Below are positions 26,395 to 34,655 of a stretch of 64,000 nucleotides of DNA, piece after piece. Source of the stretch: Acidobacteriota bacterium (GTDB taxonomy: Bacteria > Acidobacteriota > Thermoanaerobaculia > Multivoradales > SZUA-115); contig JAJRVQ010000134.1 in NCBI GenBank assembly GCA_024277255.1, positions 1 to 64,000 of the forward strand, in the 5' to 3' direction. The notes beneath the pieces are model-generated. The model had not been told where the DNA came from, did not search any database, and saw only the letters and a program-made list of their open reading frames with translations. Position numbers and translations under genes: made by a program. Each line of letters begins with the position of its first letter. Positions within the stretch are counted from its first letter, which is position 1.

Positions 26395-28851
26395 CTAGGA
26401 GGGCTGGTACCCTTCGGGCACCCAAGCCAAGGAAACCCGTTTGACCTGGACGTCGGTGCGCCGTGGTTTGAGGACCGCGGTTTCCAGCTCTTCGGCCAAC
26501 GGGTCGAACCGTTCGGCGACCTCCTCGATCTCACGCTCCAACTTCAGTTCCAGCTCCTCCAACCGCTGGCGCTGCGCCTGCAAGTCTTGCTCGGCCCGAG
26601 CCACGTCCTGCTTTTCCTTGGCACCCCGTGTCGCGCTGCGCAGCGCCGTGGTGGCTCTGCCGACGCTCGAAGCCCGTCCGCGGACGAAGAGGGCCGACAT
26701 CGCCGTAGCGCCGACCGAGATCCAGGTTTGCATCTTCTGGCTCTTCGCCTGTTCGGACTCGCGTTCCACCTTCTGCTCGGCCTTGCGCACCCGTTCCTCC
26801 TGGGTCCGCAGCTTCGAGGCGAACTTGTCGCGCAGCCGCTTCTTCTCCTCATCGCGCCGCTCGCGGGCCAGATCGCGCAGCCGAATGCGGAAGTCGCGCT
26901 CGCTCTCCCCCGGCTCTGAGATTGCCCCAAAGGTCGGGCTCTTGAGCAGTTCGAAACGCCGTTGATGGTAAAGCGCATCGGCGTAGTGCTTGCGCCAGCT
27001 GCTGTAGCTGCGCTCCTTGCCGGCGGCAGCGGGAAGCGGAGCGAACCGGGCACCGGCCAGCGGGTCGTCGAGACAATCGCGGTCCGGCTCAAAGCCGGTC
27101 GCCGAGAGATCTTGGGCCGAATACCAGTCCGCTTCGGCGTCGCTCAAGGGAAGTAAATGGTAGACCTCCTCCACATGCTGCACGCCGCTCTTGCGATCCG
27201 CGAAGTGGACCCGGGCCTCGCCCAGCAGAGCCGGTTCATAGCGAAGTTGGGGCTGCCCCACCTCGCGTTCGATGAGAAAGCGCTGAGCGATACCCGGCGG
27301 TAGAACCGGTCGTGCGACCGCCGCCAGCGTCGCGGGCGGTGGAGATACCGCCACCGGCGCCGATCTCGCCGCCGGCTCACCAGCCCGTCCGGCGGCGGGC
27401 GGTGCCGTCGACTCCACCTCTTCGCTCCGCCGCCCGGCCATCAACTTCTTGATCTCGCTACGGGTCACCGGGCCGCGCAGGTAGGACATCGCCCAGCGGG
27501 TGTGGAAGAGCACAGGCTCCTCTTCGTGGACGTTGTGGAGCAGGAAGACTCGCTTGCCGAGACCGGCCAGGGTTTGCTCCATCGCCTGGCGGTCGAACTT
27601 ACCGCCACCGGCGGCCGAGGCCCCCTCCAACCCCTCCAGGACCCGCATCTTGTCGCGCTCGGTCTGTAGCCGGCCGAGAAACCAGGTGCCGGCGTTCGAC
27701 AAGGCTTTGTAGTCGAGATCGGCGGGGTTCTGGGTGGCCAAGACCACTCCCAGGCCATAGGCACGGGCCTGCTTGAACAGGGTCAGCAACGGCTTCTTCG
27801 ACGGTGGCTCGGCGACGGGAGGGAGGTAGCCGAAGACCTCGTCCATGTAGAGCAGCGCCCGCAGGCTGGTGGTGCCGGTGCGCCCGCGCATCCAGCCCAC
27901 CGTCTCGTTGAGCAGCAGGGAGACGAAGAACATCCGTTCCTGCTCGGAGAGATGGGCGATCGAGAGCACCGCCAGCCGCGGCCTGCCATCGGCGGTATAG
28001 AGCAGTCGGTCGATGTCCAGCGGCTCCCCCTTCATCCACGCCGCCATGCCGGGAGAGGCCATCAGGTTGTTGATCGAGATGGCCAGCTCGAAGCGCTCCT
28101 TCGCCGGGTAGAAACTGTCGAGGTTCATCACTCCCACCCGCTCGAAGGGCGGATTCTGGATCAGCTGGATCAGGCCGGGCAGATCGAGATCCTGCCCCAC
28201 CTGCCAGCGATCGGCGAACAGGTTGGAGAGCAAGATGTGCTCTTTGCTGCGCAGCGGATCGGCCTCGATACCGAGCAGCCCCAAGAGGCTGGTGGCGAGT
28301 GTCTCCACCCGGTCGCCCAGCAGGTCGCTGTCTTCCAGGATCTCCGCCTTGGGCGCGGCCAAGGAACCCAAGATCGAGATCGGCACCCCAGCCTCGCTCC
28401 CCGGTGTGTAAATGGTCACTTCCGCCGCGCGGCGCAGCCGGCGGATGCGCTCGCCATCCTGATCCCACTTGGCCAAACCGCCGCGCCAAAGATCGGCCTG
28501 CTGGGCGGCGAACTCGGCGAGCGAAAGCCCTTTGCGCTCCGCCTCGCCTGGGTCGACCCAGGGCTCGAACTCCCCGGCGCTGAGTTCCGGGAAGGTGAAC
28601 AGGAGGTTGCCCATATCCCCTTTCGGATCGATGATCAGCGCCGGAACGCCGTCGATCGCCGCTTCTTCGAGCAGAGAGACGCACAGCCCCGTCTTGCCGC
28701 TGCCGGTCATCCCCACGCAAACGGCGTGGGTCAGCAGATCCTGCGAGTCGTAGAGCAGCGGCCCGTCGACCGTCTCCCCCTTCTCGGCATTCCAGGGCCG
28801 GCCTAGATAGAAGGCCCCCATCTTTTCGTACATCGGCAGGGAATCAGCCAC
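26395..28851 (-). CDS. HerA/FtsK-like P-loop ATPase with C-terminal coiled coil
   Basis: 818 residues from the GTG at 28851, chosen for GGAGGAG immediately upstream; the longer frame has no family resemblance. An N-terminal barrel-like segment leads to Walker A GMTGSGKTGL (about 46-55) and then LIIDPKGDMGNLL. Walker B is ALLYMDEVFGYLPP, and VVLATQNPADLDYK holds the sensor. This pattern belongs to the HerA/DUF853-like group. From about 655 to 790 there is a long charged coiled coil (REERRDEEKKRLRDKF-type), with a hydrophobic patch that could be a membrane anchor. Its function is not established; DNA or membrane-complex translocation is possible. It is the last gene of the run beginning at rimO. 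Confidence 0.82.
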   Translation of the reverse strand: MADSLPMYEKMGAFYLGRPWNAEKGETVDGPLLYDSQDLLTHAVCVGMTGSGKTGLCVSLLEEAAIDGVPALIIDPKGDMGNLLFTFPELSAGEFEPWVDPGEAERKGLSLAEFAAQQADLWRGGLAKWDQDGERIRRLRRAAEVTIYTPGSEAGVPISILGSLAAPKAEILEDSDLLGDRVETLATSLLGLLGIEADPLRSKEHILLSNLFADRWQVGQDLDLPGLIQLIQNPPFERVGVMNLDSFYPAKERFELAISINNLMASPGMAAWMKGEPLDIDRLLYTADGRPRLAVLSIAHLSEQERMFFVSLLLNETVGWMRGRTGTTSLRALLYMDEVFGYLPPVAEPPSKKPLLTLFKQARAYGLGVVLATQNPADLDYKALSNAGTWFLGRLQTERDKMRVLEGLEGASAAGGGKFDRQAMEQTLAGLGKRVFLLHNVHEEEPVLFHTRWAMSYLRGPVTRSEIKKLMAGRRSEEVESTAPPAAGRAGEPAARSAPVAVSPPPATLAAVARPVLPPGIAQRFLIEREVGQPQLRYEPALLGEARVHFADRKSGVQHVEEVYHLLPLSDAEADWYSAQDLSATGFEPDRDCLDDPLAGARFAPLPAAAGKERSYSSWRKHYADALYHQRRFELLKSPTFGAISEPGESERDFRIRLRDLARERRDEEKKRLRDKFASKLRTQEERVRKAEQKVERESEQAKSQKMQTWISVGATAMSALFVRGRASSVGRATTALRSATRGAKEKQDVARAEQDLQAQRQRLEELELKLEREIEEVAERFDPLAEELETAVLKPRRTDVQVKRVSLAWVPEGYQPS

Positions 28852-28885
28852 GCTCTCTCCTCCACAGGGTTGAATGGGCCGAAGT

Positions 28886-30118
28886 CTACCAAGCCCTCGG
28901 ATCGAGATCGTAAGGCAGATCGGTGAGCTTCTCCGGCCCTTCGGGGCCGAGGAATATCTCATCTTCAAGCCGGATGCCGAACCCGGCTTCAGGGTCGTAG
29001 AGACCCGGCTCGATGGTGATCAGATCGCCGGTTTCGAGTAGCCCTTCCGCCCCCGCCTCGCGGCGAAAGCTCGGGTACTCGTGCAGTTCGAAACCGACAC
29101 CGTGGCCGAGATTGTGGACGTAGCCGCTCTCGGTGCCCGGATCGGTCAGCGGAGTGGCGTAGCCGTCGGCCTTGAGCAGGCTACAGGCGGCGTCCTGCAA
29201 CGAAAAGGCCCGCAACGCCTTCCCGTCGCCGCGACCGCGCAGCTTGGCGTCGATGCGTTCGAGGACCCGCAGCAACGAACCATGGGCGGCGGCCAGCGGC
29301 TCCGGGGGCCTGCCCACACAGAAGGTCCGGGTGCAATCGGCGTAGAGCCAGCCGCGCGGGTAGAGGTCCACCACCAGGGACTCATCGGGGCGCAAGATAC
29401 GGCCGTCGGTGCCCGAGTTGTGGGGGACGGCCCCTTCCTCCGCCGGCGCGATGATGTTGCCCACCGGCTGCTCCAGGTCGAATGCGGCCAGGGTGCGCGC
29501 CACCTCCATGCGCAGCCGGCCGACCTTCAAACGCTCGCCCTGTAGCCACAGTTCCCCTTCGCGGGCCTCGCTGGCGGCGAGCAATTCCGCCACCCGGCGC
29601 ATGGCGGTGGCGGTTCCCGCCGCCACCCGGCGCGCGGCGCGCAGTTGCCGGTCGTTCTTTCTCTTGCGCGCCTGCCGCGCCAAGGCGGCCCCCGAGACCA
29701 AGGTCCAGCCTTGCCGTTCCAAGGCTCGGGCCGCGGCGTGCACTTCGCCCACTTCGCCCTGGCCGGCAAGAGCGATCCGGCACGGTTCGAGGCCGCACTC
29801 CTCGAAGGCGAGGGAGAGCACCTTGGCCAGCGCCGCCTCGCCGGTCGGCAACTCCCGCCACCAGCGAGTCACCTCGAGCACTTCGGGAGTCAGCAGGACC
29901 AGCCCTGTCGCCGCCGCTTCGTCGCGCTCCATCGGCGTCAGGTAGGCCAGTCTGGGTGGCTGCCCCTTCGGGGCGACGACAAAGGCCTGAGTGAGGTGGA
30001 CCGGCCCCACAAAGGAGGCCAGGTCCGGGTCGCGAGCGGAGGAACCGACCACCAGCAAAGCCTGGCAGCCCAGTTCCTCCAGTCCTATGTCGACAGCCGC
30101 TCGCGCGGCTGCGATCAC
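28886..30118 (-). CDS. M24 family metallopeptidase (Xaa-Pro aminopeptidase-like)
   Basis: 410 residues. The 'pita-bread' domain carries the usual five metal ligands: Asp in VVDLYPRG, Asp in YADCTRTF, His in LGHGVGFELHEYP, Glu in TIEPGLY and Glu in RLEDEI. An N-terminal creatinase-like domain (about 1-170) precedes it. Such enzymes remove N-terminal residues before proline in cytosolic peptides. The GTG start at 30118 overlaps the TGA of trxA (GTGA), so translation is coupled. No signal peptide is visible. Confidence 0.9.
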   Translation of the reverse strand: MIAAARAAVDIGLEELGCQALLVVGSSARDPDLASFVGPVHLTQAFVVAPKGQPPRLAYLTPMERDEAAATGLVLLTPEVLEVTRWWRELPTGEAALAKVLSLAFEECGLEPCRIALAGQGEVGEVHAAARALERQGWTLVSGAALARQARKRKNDRQLRAARRVAAGTATAMRRVAELLAASEAREGELWLQGERLKVGRLRMEVARTLAAFDLEQPVGNIIAPAEEGAVPHNSGTDGRILRPDESLVVDLYPRGWLYADCTRTFCVGRPPEPLAAAHGSLLRVLERIDAKLRGRGDGKALRAFSLQDAACSLLKADGYATPLTDPGTESGYVHNLGHGVGFELHEYPSFRREAGAEGLLETGDLITIEPGLYDPEAGFGIRLEDEIFLGPEGPEKLTDLPYDLDPRAW

Positions 30119-30444
30119 AGGTTGCGCTCGATGAAACTCTGGAAATTGGCTTTCGGCGCGGCGCCGACCATGCGGTCCGCGACCTCACCGTTCTTGAACA
30201 GAGCGAAGGCGGGAATGCCCTGGACGCCGTACTTGACGGCCAGTTCCTGGTTGTGGTCGACGTTGACCTTGGCGATGCGGACTTTGCCCTCCATCTCATT
30301 GGCAATCTCGTCGAGGATCGGCGCCACCATCCGGCAGGGACCGCACCACTCGGCCCAGAAGTCGACCAGCACCGGCTGCTCTGAATTCTGAATCTCGCTG
30401 TCAAAGTTCTCGTTGGTCAGTTCGACGATCTTGTCGCTAGCCAT
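30115..30444 (-). CDS. trxA: Thioredoxin
   Basis: 109 residues, the standard length. The active site WCGPC has cysteines at 34 and 37, and the cis-proline loop is GIPAFALF. It is a cytosolic disulfide reductant. The ATG at 30444 has AGGAGAGG upstream and matches the family start (MASDKIVELTNENFDSE); six extra upstream residues are possible but unlikely. It sits between ribF and an M24 peptidase in a five-gene minus-strand run. Confidence 0.97.
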   Translation of the reverse strand: MASDKIVELTNENFDSEIQNSEQPVLVDFWAEWCGPCRMVAPILDEIANEMEGKVRIAKVNVDHNQELAVKYGVQGIPAFALFKNGEVADRMVGAAPKANFQSFIERNL

Positions 30445-30486
30445 TGCTACCTCTCCTCGCAAGGGGAATTATCTGGGTTGTGAGCT

Positions 30487-31443
30487 TTACGCTCCATCCA
30501 TTAAACGTCGCCGGGCCGAAAAGTATTCTCGCGTCGCCTCCACGTCGCGGCGAATCTGTGCCGAGAGATCCATCACGCTGGGGAAGATCCGTTCTTCTCG
30601 CAGCCGTTTGTTGAAAGCGAGTTCCACCCTCTGTCCGTAGACATCGGCCTGAAAGTCGAGAATATGACTTTCTACGACCTGGCGGTAGTTCTCGTACACC
30701 GTCGGTCGGGTGCCGATGTTGGTGACGCTGTCGAAGGTCGCCGGGAAACTGGGCAGCTCGACCCGGGTGGCATAGACACCGTCCATCGGCAGCAGCTCGT
30801 TGTCGACTTCCAGGTTGATGGTCGGCCAGCCGAGCCGCTGCCCCATCCGATCACCGCGGGCGATCGTACCCTCGACGCTGTAGCAGCGGCCGAGCATCTC
30901 GCAGGCCGCCTCGACCTCACCCGCGGCCAGGCTGCGGCGAATTCGCGTGCTCGAAATGGCCTCTCCCTGATAGAGAACCTCCTCGACGCCGTGGGCTTCA
31001 AAGCCCTCCTGTGCGCCGACACGCTTGAGCAACGCCAGATCGCCTTCCCGCTGGTGGCCGAAGACGAAACTGGTGCCCACGTAGATCTCCCGTGCTTGCA
31101 GTCTTGCGTGCAAGAAAGAGCGAACGAAATCCTCGGCCGGGGTGCGAGCGAAAGCCTCGTTGAAGCTCACTTGCAGTACCGCGTCCAGTCCGATCTTCTC
31201 GAGCAACTTGGTTTTCTGCTCGCTGGTGACCAACTGGACCGGAGCGGCATCGGGCCGCAAGACCGAAACGGGGTGCGGCTCGAAGGTGACCAAGACCGCG
31301 CTCAGCCCCTCGCTACGAGCCCGCGAGACGACCTTGTCGAGGATCGCCGCCTGGCCACGGTGGATTCCGTCGTAGTTGCCGATGGTGGCGATGGTGCCGG
31401 TGGGCAGGTCCGAGGCCCTGGCCGCATCATGAACGATGTCCAT
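30487..31443 (-). CDS. ribF: Bifunctional riboflavin kinase / FAD synthetase
   Basis: 318 residues. The N-terminal FMN adenylyltransferase domain has TIGNYDGIHRGQ near residue 20 and STRIRRSLAAGEV near 155. The C-terminal flavokinase domain has GWPTINLEVDNELLPMDGVYA and TNIGTRPTV. It makes FMN from riboflavin and then FAD in the cytosol. The nucleotidyltransferase motif reads HRGQ where HXGH is usual. The start ATG 31443 is seven bases after the rimO stop, so the two are in one operon. Confidence 0.95.
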   Translation of the reverse strand: MDIVHDAARASDLPTGTIATIGNYDGIHRGQAAILDKVVSRARSEGLSAVLVTFEPHPVSVLRPDAAPVQLVTSEQKTKLLEKIGLDAVLQVSFNEAFARTPAEDFVRSFLHARLQAREIYVGTSFVFGHQREGDLALLKRVGAQEGFEAHGVEEVLYQGEAISSTRIRRSLAAGEVEAACEMLGRCYSVEGTIARGDRMGQRLGWPTINLEVDNELLPMDGVYATRVELPSFPATFDSVTNIGTRPTVYENYRQVVESHILDFQADVYGQRVELAFNKRLREERIFPSVMDLSAQIRRDVEATREYFSARRRLMDGA

Positions 31444-31450
31444 CTACCGC

Positions 31451-32881
31451 CTACCCGCCGACTTCCGTCGAGATCGGCGGCGAGAGTTCGGCCGGGAACT
31501 CCGCCGAGATCGCTCGGATGACTGCCGGTGCGTCCGCCGGGCCAACGATGCGACCGACCAGATCATCGGCGTAGGCGTCGGTGATCTCGACCTCGGCGAA
31601 GGTCGACGCCGGTGCTTCGCCATCGTTGATCAGAATGCGGCCGTCGATCGAGGGTGCCATCCCTGCATGGCGTCCTTCGAGTAGATGCTCGGTCTCCGGC
31701 GAGACGCCCTCCACCAGGACCTCCATCACCCTGCCGACCAGCCGCCGGCGTTGCGCCAGGGCGATCGGCTTCTGTTCCTCCAACAGACGTTCATGGCGCA
31801 GGCGGGCCGTGGTCTTGGGCACCCGTGCCGCTAGCTGCGCCGAGGGTGTGTCCTCCTCGGCGCTGTAAACAAAGCCTCCCAGGTGATCGAAGCGCGCTTG
31901 GCGCACGAAGTCGAGGAGGTGTTCGAAGTGCTCCTCCTCCTCACCGGGGAAGCCGCAGATGAAGGTGGAACGCAGGAAGAGGTCGGGCACCAACTCACGG
32001 GCCCGGTCGATGATCGCCCGGTAGCGCTCGGCACTACCGCCGCGCTTCATGGCGCGCAGGATGTCGGGGTGGCTGTGTTGCAGCGGCATGTCGAGATAGC
32101 TGTTGAAACGCTCTTCGGCCCCCATCAGCGCCAACAGCCCTTCATCGAGGGTGGTGGGATAGGCGTAGAGGAAGCGGATCCATGGAATCGAAGTATCGCG
32201 CAACAGCCGTTCGACCAACCGCTCAAGGCCGTCACGACCGAGGCCGAGATCCTCACCGTAGCGGGTGGTGTCCTGAGCGATCAGGCACAGTTCCTGAACC
32301 CCCGCCGCGTGTAAGGACTGAGCCTCCGCCACCAGACTATCGATGGTGCGACTGCGGAATTGCCCCCGCCAGACCGGGATGGCGCAGAAGGTGCACGGGT
32401 TGTTGCACCCTTCGGCCACTTTCAAGTAGGCATGGCCGCGGGTGGTCAGCACCCGCTTGGCGGTGTGATCGAAGACCATGTGCGACGGTTTGGGAGGGGT
32501 CGGACCGCCACCGATGCGCACCACCTCCCCCGCCCGTTTCAAATCGTCGAGACCGATGAAGCCGTCGATCTCGGGGATCGCTTCGGCCAGCTCTTCGCCG
32601 TAGCGATTGACCATGCAACCGGCGACCAGCAGCTTGTTGACCGTGCCGTCGCTCTTCGCCTGGGCCACCTCGAGAATCGTGTTGACCGACTCCTCTTTGG
32701 CCTCCTCGATAAAGCCGCAGGTGTTGACGATGACGGTCTGAGCCTCTTCCATCTGCGCCACGACCTGGTAGCCCTCCTCGCCCAGCTGACCCAGGATGAT
32801 CTCGGAGTCGACGAGATTCTTGGCGCAACCCAGGCTGATCATCCCTACACGGGTAGCCGGGACCTTGGGGCGTCGCTCCAT
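31451..32881 (-). CDS. rimO: Ribosomal protein S12 methylthiotransferase
   Basis: 476 residues from the ATG at 32881. RimO adds a methylthio group to the conserved aspartate of ribosomal protein S12, using two 4Fe-4S clusters. The N-terminal MTTase domain has ISLGCAKNLVDSE with its cluster cysteine and VNTCGFIEEAKEES. The radical-SAM CXXXCXXC is in GCNNPCTFCAIPVWRGQFRS. A TRAM-like domain closes the protein (about 410-476). The frame is open upstream, but family alignment and the MERRPK start favour 32881. It begins the minus-strand operon and is divergent from the amidohydrolases across 136 bases in which I see no clear promoter. Confidence 0.95.
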   Translation of the reverse strand: MERRPKVPATRVGMISLGCAKNLVDSEIILGQLGEEGYQVVAQMEEAQTVIVNTCGFIEEAKEESVNTILEVAQAKSDGTVNKLLVAGCMVNRYGEELAEAIPEIDGFIGLDDLKRAGEVVRIGGGPTPPKPSHMVFDHTAKRVLTTRGHAYLKVAEGCNNPCTFCAIPVWRGQFRSRTIDSLVAEAQSLHAAGVQELCLIAQDTTRYGEDLGLGRDGLERLVERLLRDTSIPWIRFLYAYPTTLDEGLLALMGAEERFNSYLDMPLQHSHPDILRAMKRGGSAERYRAIIDRARELVPDLFLRSTFICGFPGEEEEHFEHLLDFVRQARFDHLGGFVYSAEEDTPSAQLAARVPKTTARLRHERLLEEQKPIALAQRRRLVGRVMEVLVEGVSPETEHLLEGRHAGMAPSIDGRILINDGEAPASTFAEVEITDAYADDLVGRIVGPADAPAVIRAISAEFPAELSPPISTEVGG

Positions 32882-33017
32882 GGGCGGGAGTCTACCCGGT
32901 TTCGTCCCGCCGCGGCAGCCACCGCGCGGACAGGTGAAACAATGACTCCGCTGCGCGCGTAGCCTGGTGCAGAACCTGAAATTCGGCTTCGGCTCCGGCG
33001 AGGAGTATTGGAGAGAG

Positions 33018-34655
33018 ATGAGAAAACCGCTGATTTCGTCTTTGGTCGTCGTGGCCACGCTACTACCGCTGCACGGCGCACAGGCGGCCGGCCCTCCCCG
33101 GGCGCACGCCATCGAGAATGTACGCATCGTGGTCGCGCCCGGCCGGGTGATCGACTCTGGAACCGTGGTGATCCGCAACGGCCTGATCGAGGCTGCCGGC
33201 ACCGCGGTCGCCACTCCCGCCGACGCCCGAGTTTGGGACGGCGAAGGGTTGACCGTCTATCCGGGGTTGATCGAGTCTTACAGCCGGCGCAGCTGGCCGC
33301 AGCCGGAGGCGGACCCAGACTCGGCCGATGCGACTCCTCAGCCTCCCGCCGACGGCCACGACAATGTGTTGGTACAGCCCCAGCGGGATTTGACACCCTT
33401 CGCAGCCGATGAGGCCCGGGCGCGTAAGCTGCGCGCCGCCGGCTTCACCACCGCCCTGGCCGTACCTGGCGATGGCCTGCTGCGCGGCGAGGCGGTTCTG
33501 CTCAATCTCGGCGAGGGCGACCTGCGGCACAATCTGCTGCGCCGCCATGTTGCCCAGGCCGCAGCCTTCGCCACCCATCCCGGCGGCGACTATCCCAACT
33601 CTTTGATGGGCTCGGTGGCGCTCTTTCGCCAGACCATGCTCGATGCCGCCTGGTACTCCGAAGCACAGGCGGCCTTCTCCGCCAACCCCCGGCAGGAGCG
33701 GCCCGCTTTCAACAGCGCCCTGGCGGCGCTGGCGCCGGTCGTTGCCGGTGGCCACCCCCTCCTCTTCGAGACCGACGACGTCACCGACACCCTGCGCGCG
33801 GCGCGGCTACTGGGCGAGTTCAAGCTGAACGCCATCTTGATCGGCAACGGCGAGGAATACCGCCGCTTGGAGGCGGTGAAGGCGACCGGCCTGCCGCACA
33901 TCCTGCCGATCAGCTTCCCCGCCGCGCCGATGGTCAAAGCCGACGACGACCTCTCCGTCGACCTCTCCACGCTGCGCCACTGGGACCGGGCCCCCGACAA
34001 CCCCGCACAACTGTTGGCCACCGGGCTCACCGTCGCCTTCTCCACCCACGGTCTCAGCGATCCGGCGAAGATCTACGGCCATCTGGCCAAGTCGATCGAG
34101 CGCGGCCTCTCGGCCGACGCGGCGCTGGCCGCCCTGACCACGGCTCCGGCCAAGATGCTGGGAATCGCCGATCGAGCCGGCACGGTGGAAGCGGGCAAGA
34201 TGGCCAATCTAGTGGTGGTCGAAGGCGACTTGCTCGTCGACAAGCCGAAGATCCGGGCCGTCTGGATCGACGGACGGCGCTTGGAGATCAAAGAGACCAA
34301 ACCACCCGAAGTGACGCCGAACGGAACCTGGGAGGTGACCATCCTGGGAGGTGGTCAGGAGTTCGTCGTCAGTATGGAAATCGAAGGCGAAATCGACGAT
34401 CTCAGCGGCAAACTCCTAGCCCAAGGCGCCACCCTGCCGATCAGCAGTGCCGAGGTCTCCGGCAAGATCCTCACCGTCGTCTTCGACAGCACTCCGGTCG
34501 GTATGCCGGGAGAGATCAACATGAGCTTCAATATCGATGGCGACTCCGCCAGCGGCAGCGGGATGAGTCCGCAAGGTCCGTTCACGCTGAAAGCCGTGCG
34601 CACCGCCGGGGGCCCCGGCCTTCGCCGACTGGCCGCACAGGGGGTGAACCGATGA
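33018..34655 (+). CDS. Exported amidohydrolase-fold protein lacking the metal-binding motif
   Basis: 545 residues from the ATG at 33018 (GGAG five bases upstream), with signal peptide MRKPLISSLVVVATLLPLHG cleaved near AQA. The imidazolonepropionase-like frame is evident (IVVAPGRVIDSGTVVIRNG, VYPGLIES, TTAPAKMLGIADRAGTVEAG). However, the HXH metal motif that should follow VYPG is replaced by ESYS. The later histidines and the catalytic aspartate of the SFNSD type are not found (AFSTHGLSDP). It is therefore probably a non-catalytic paralogue. The C-terminal 90 residues form an extra beta domain. Its TGA overlaps the next ATG (ATGA). Confidence 0.85.
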   Translation: MRKPLISSLVVVATLLPLHGAQAAGPPRAHAIENVRIVVAPGRVIDSGTVVIRNGLIEAAGTAVATPADARVWDGEGLTVYPGLIESYSRRSWPQPEADPDSADATPQPPADGHDNVLVQPQRDLTPFAADEARARKLRAAGFTTALAVPGDGLLRGEAVLLNLGEGDLRHNLLRRHVAQAAAFATHPGGDYPNSLMGSVALFRQTMLDAAWYSEAQAAFSANPRQERPAFNSALAALAPVVAGGHPLLFETDDVTDTLRAARLLGEFKLNAILIGNGEEYRRLEAVKATGLPHILPISFPAAPMVKADDDLSVDLSTLRHWDRAPDNPAQLLATGLTVAFSTHGLSDPAKIYGHLAKSIERGLSADAALAALTTAPAKMLGIADRAGTVEAGKMANLVVVEGDLLVDKPKIRAVWIDGRRLEIKETKPPEVTPNGTWEVTILGGGQEFVVSMEIEGEIDDLSGKLLAQGATLPISSAEVSGKILTVVFDSTPVGMPGEINMSFNIDGDSASGSGMSPQGPFTLKAVRTAGGPGLRRLAAQGVNR

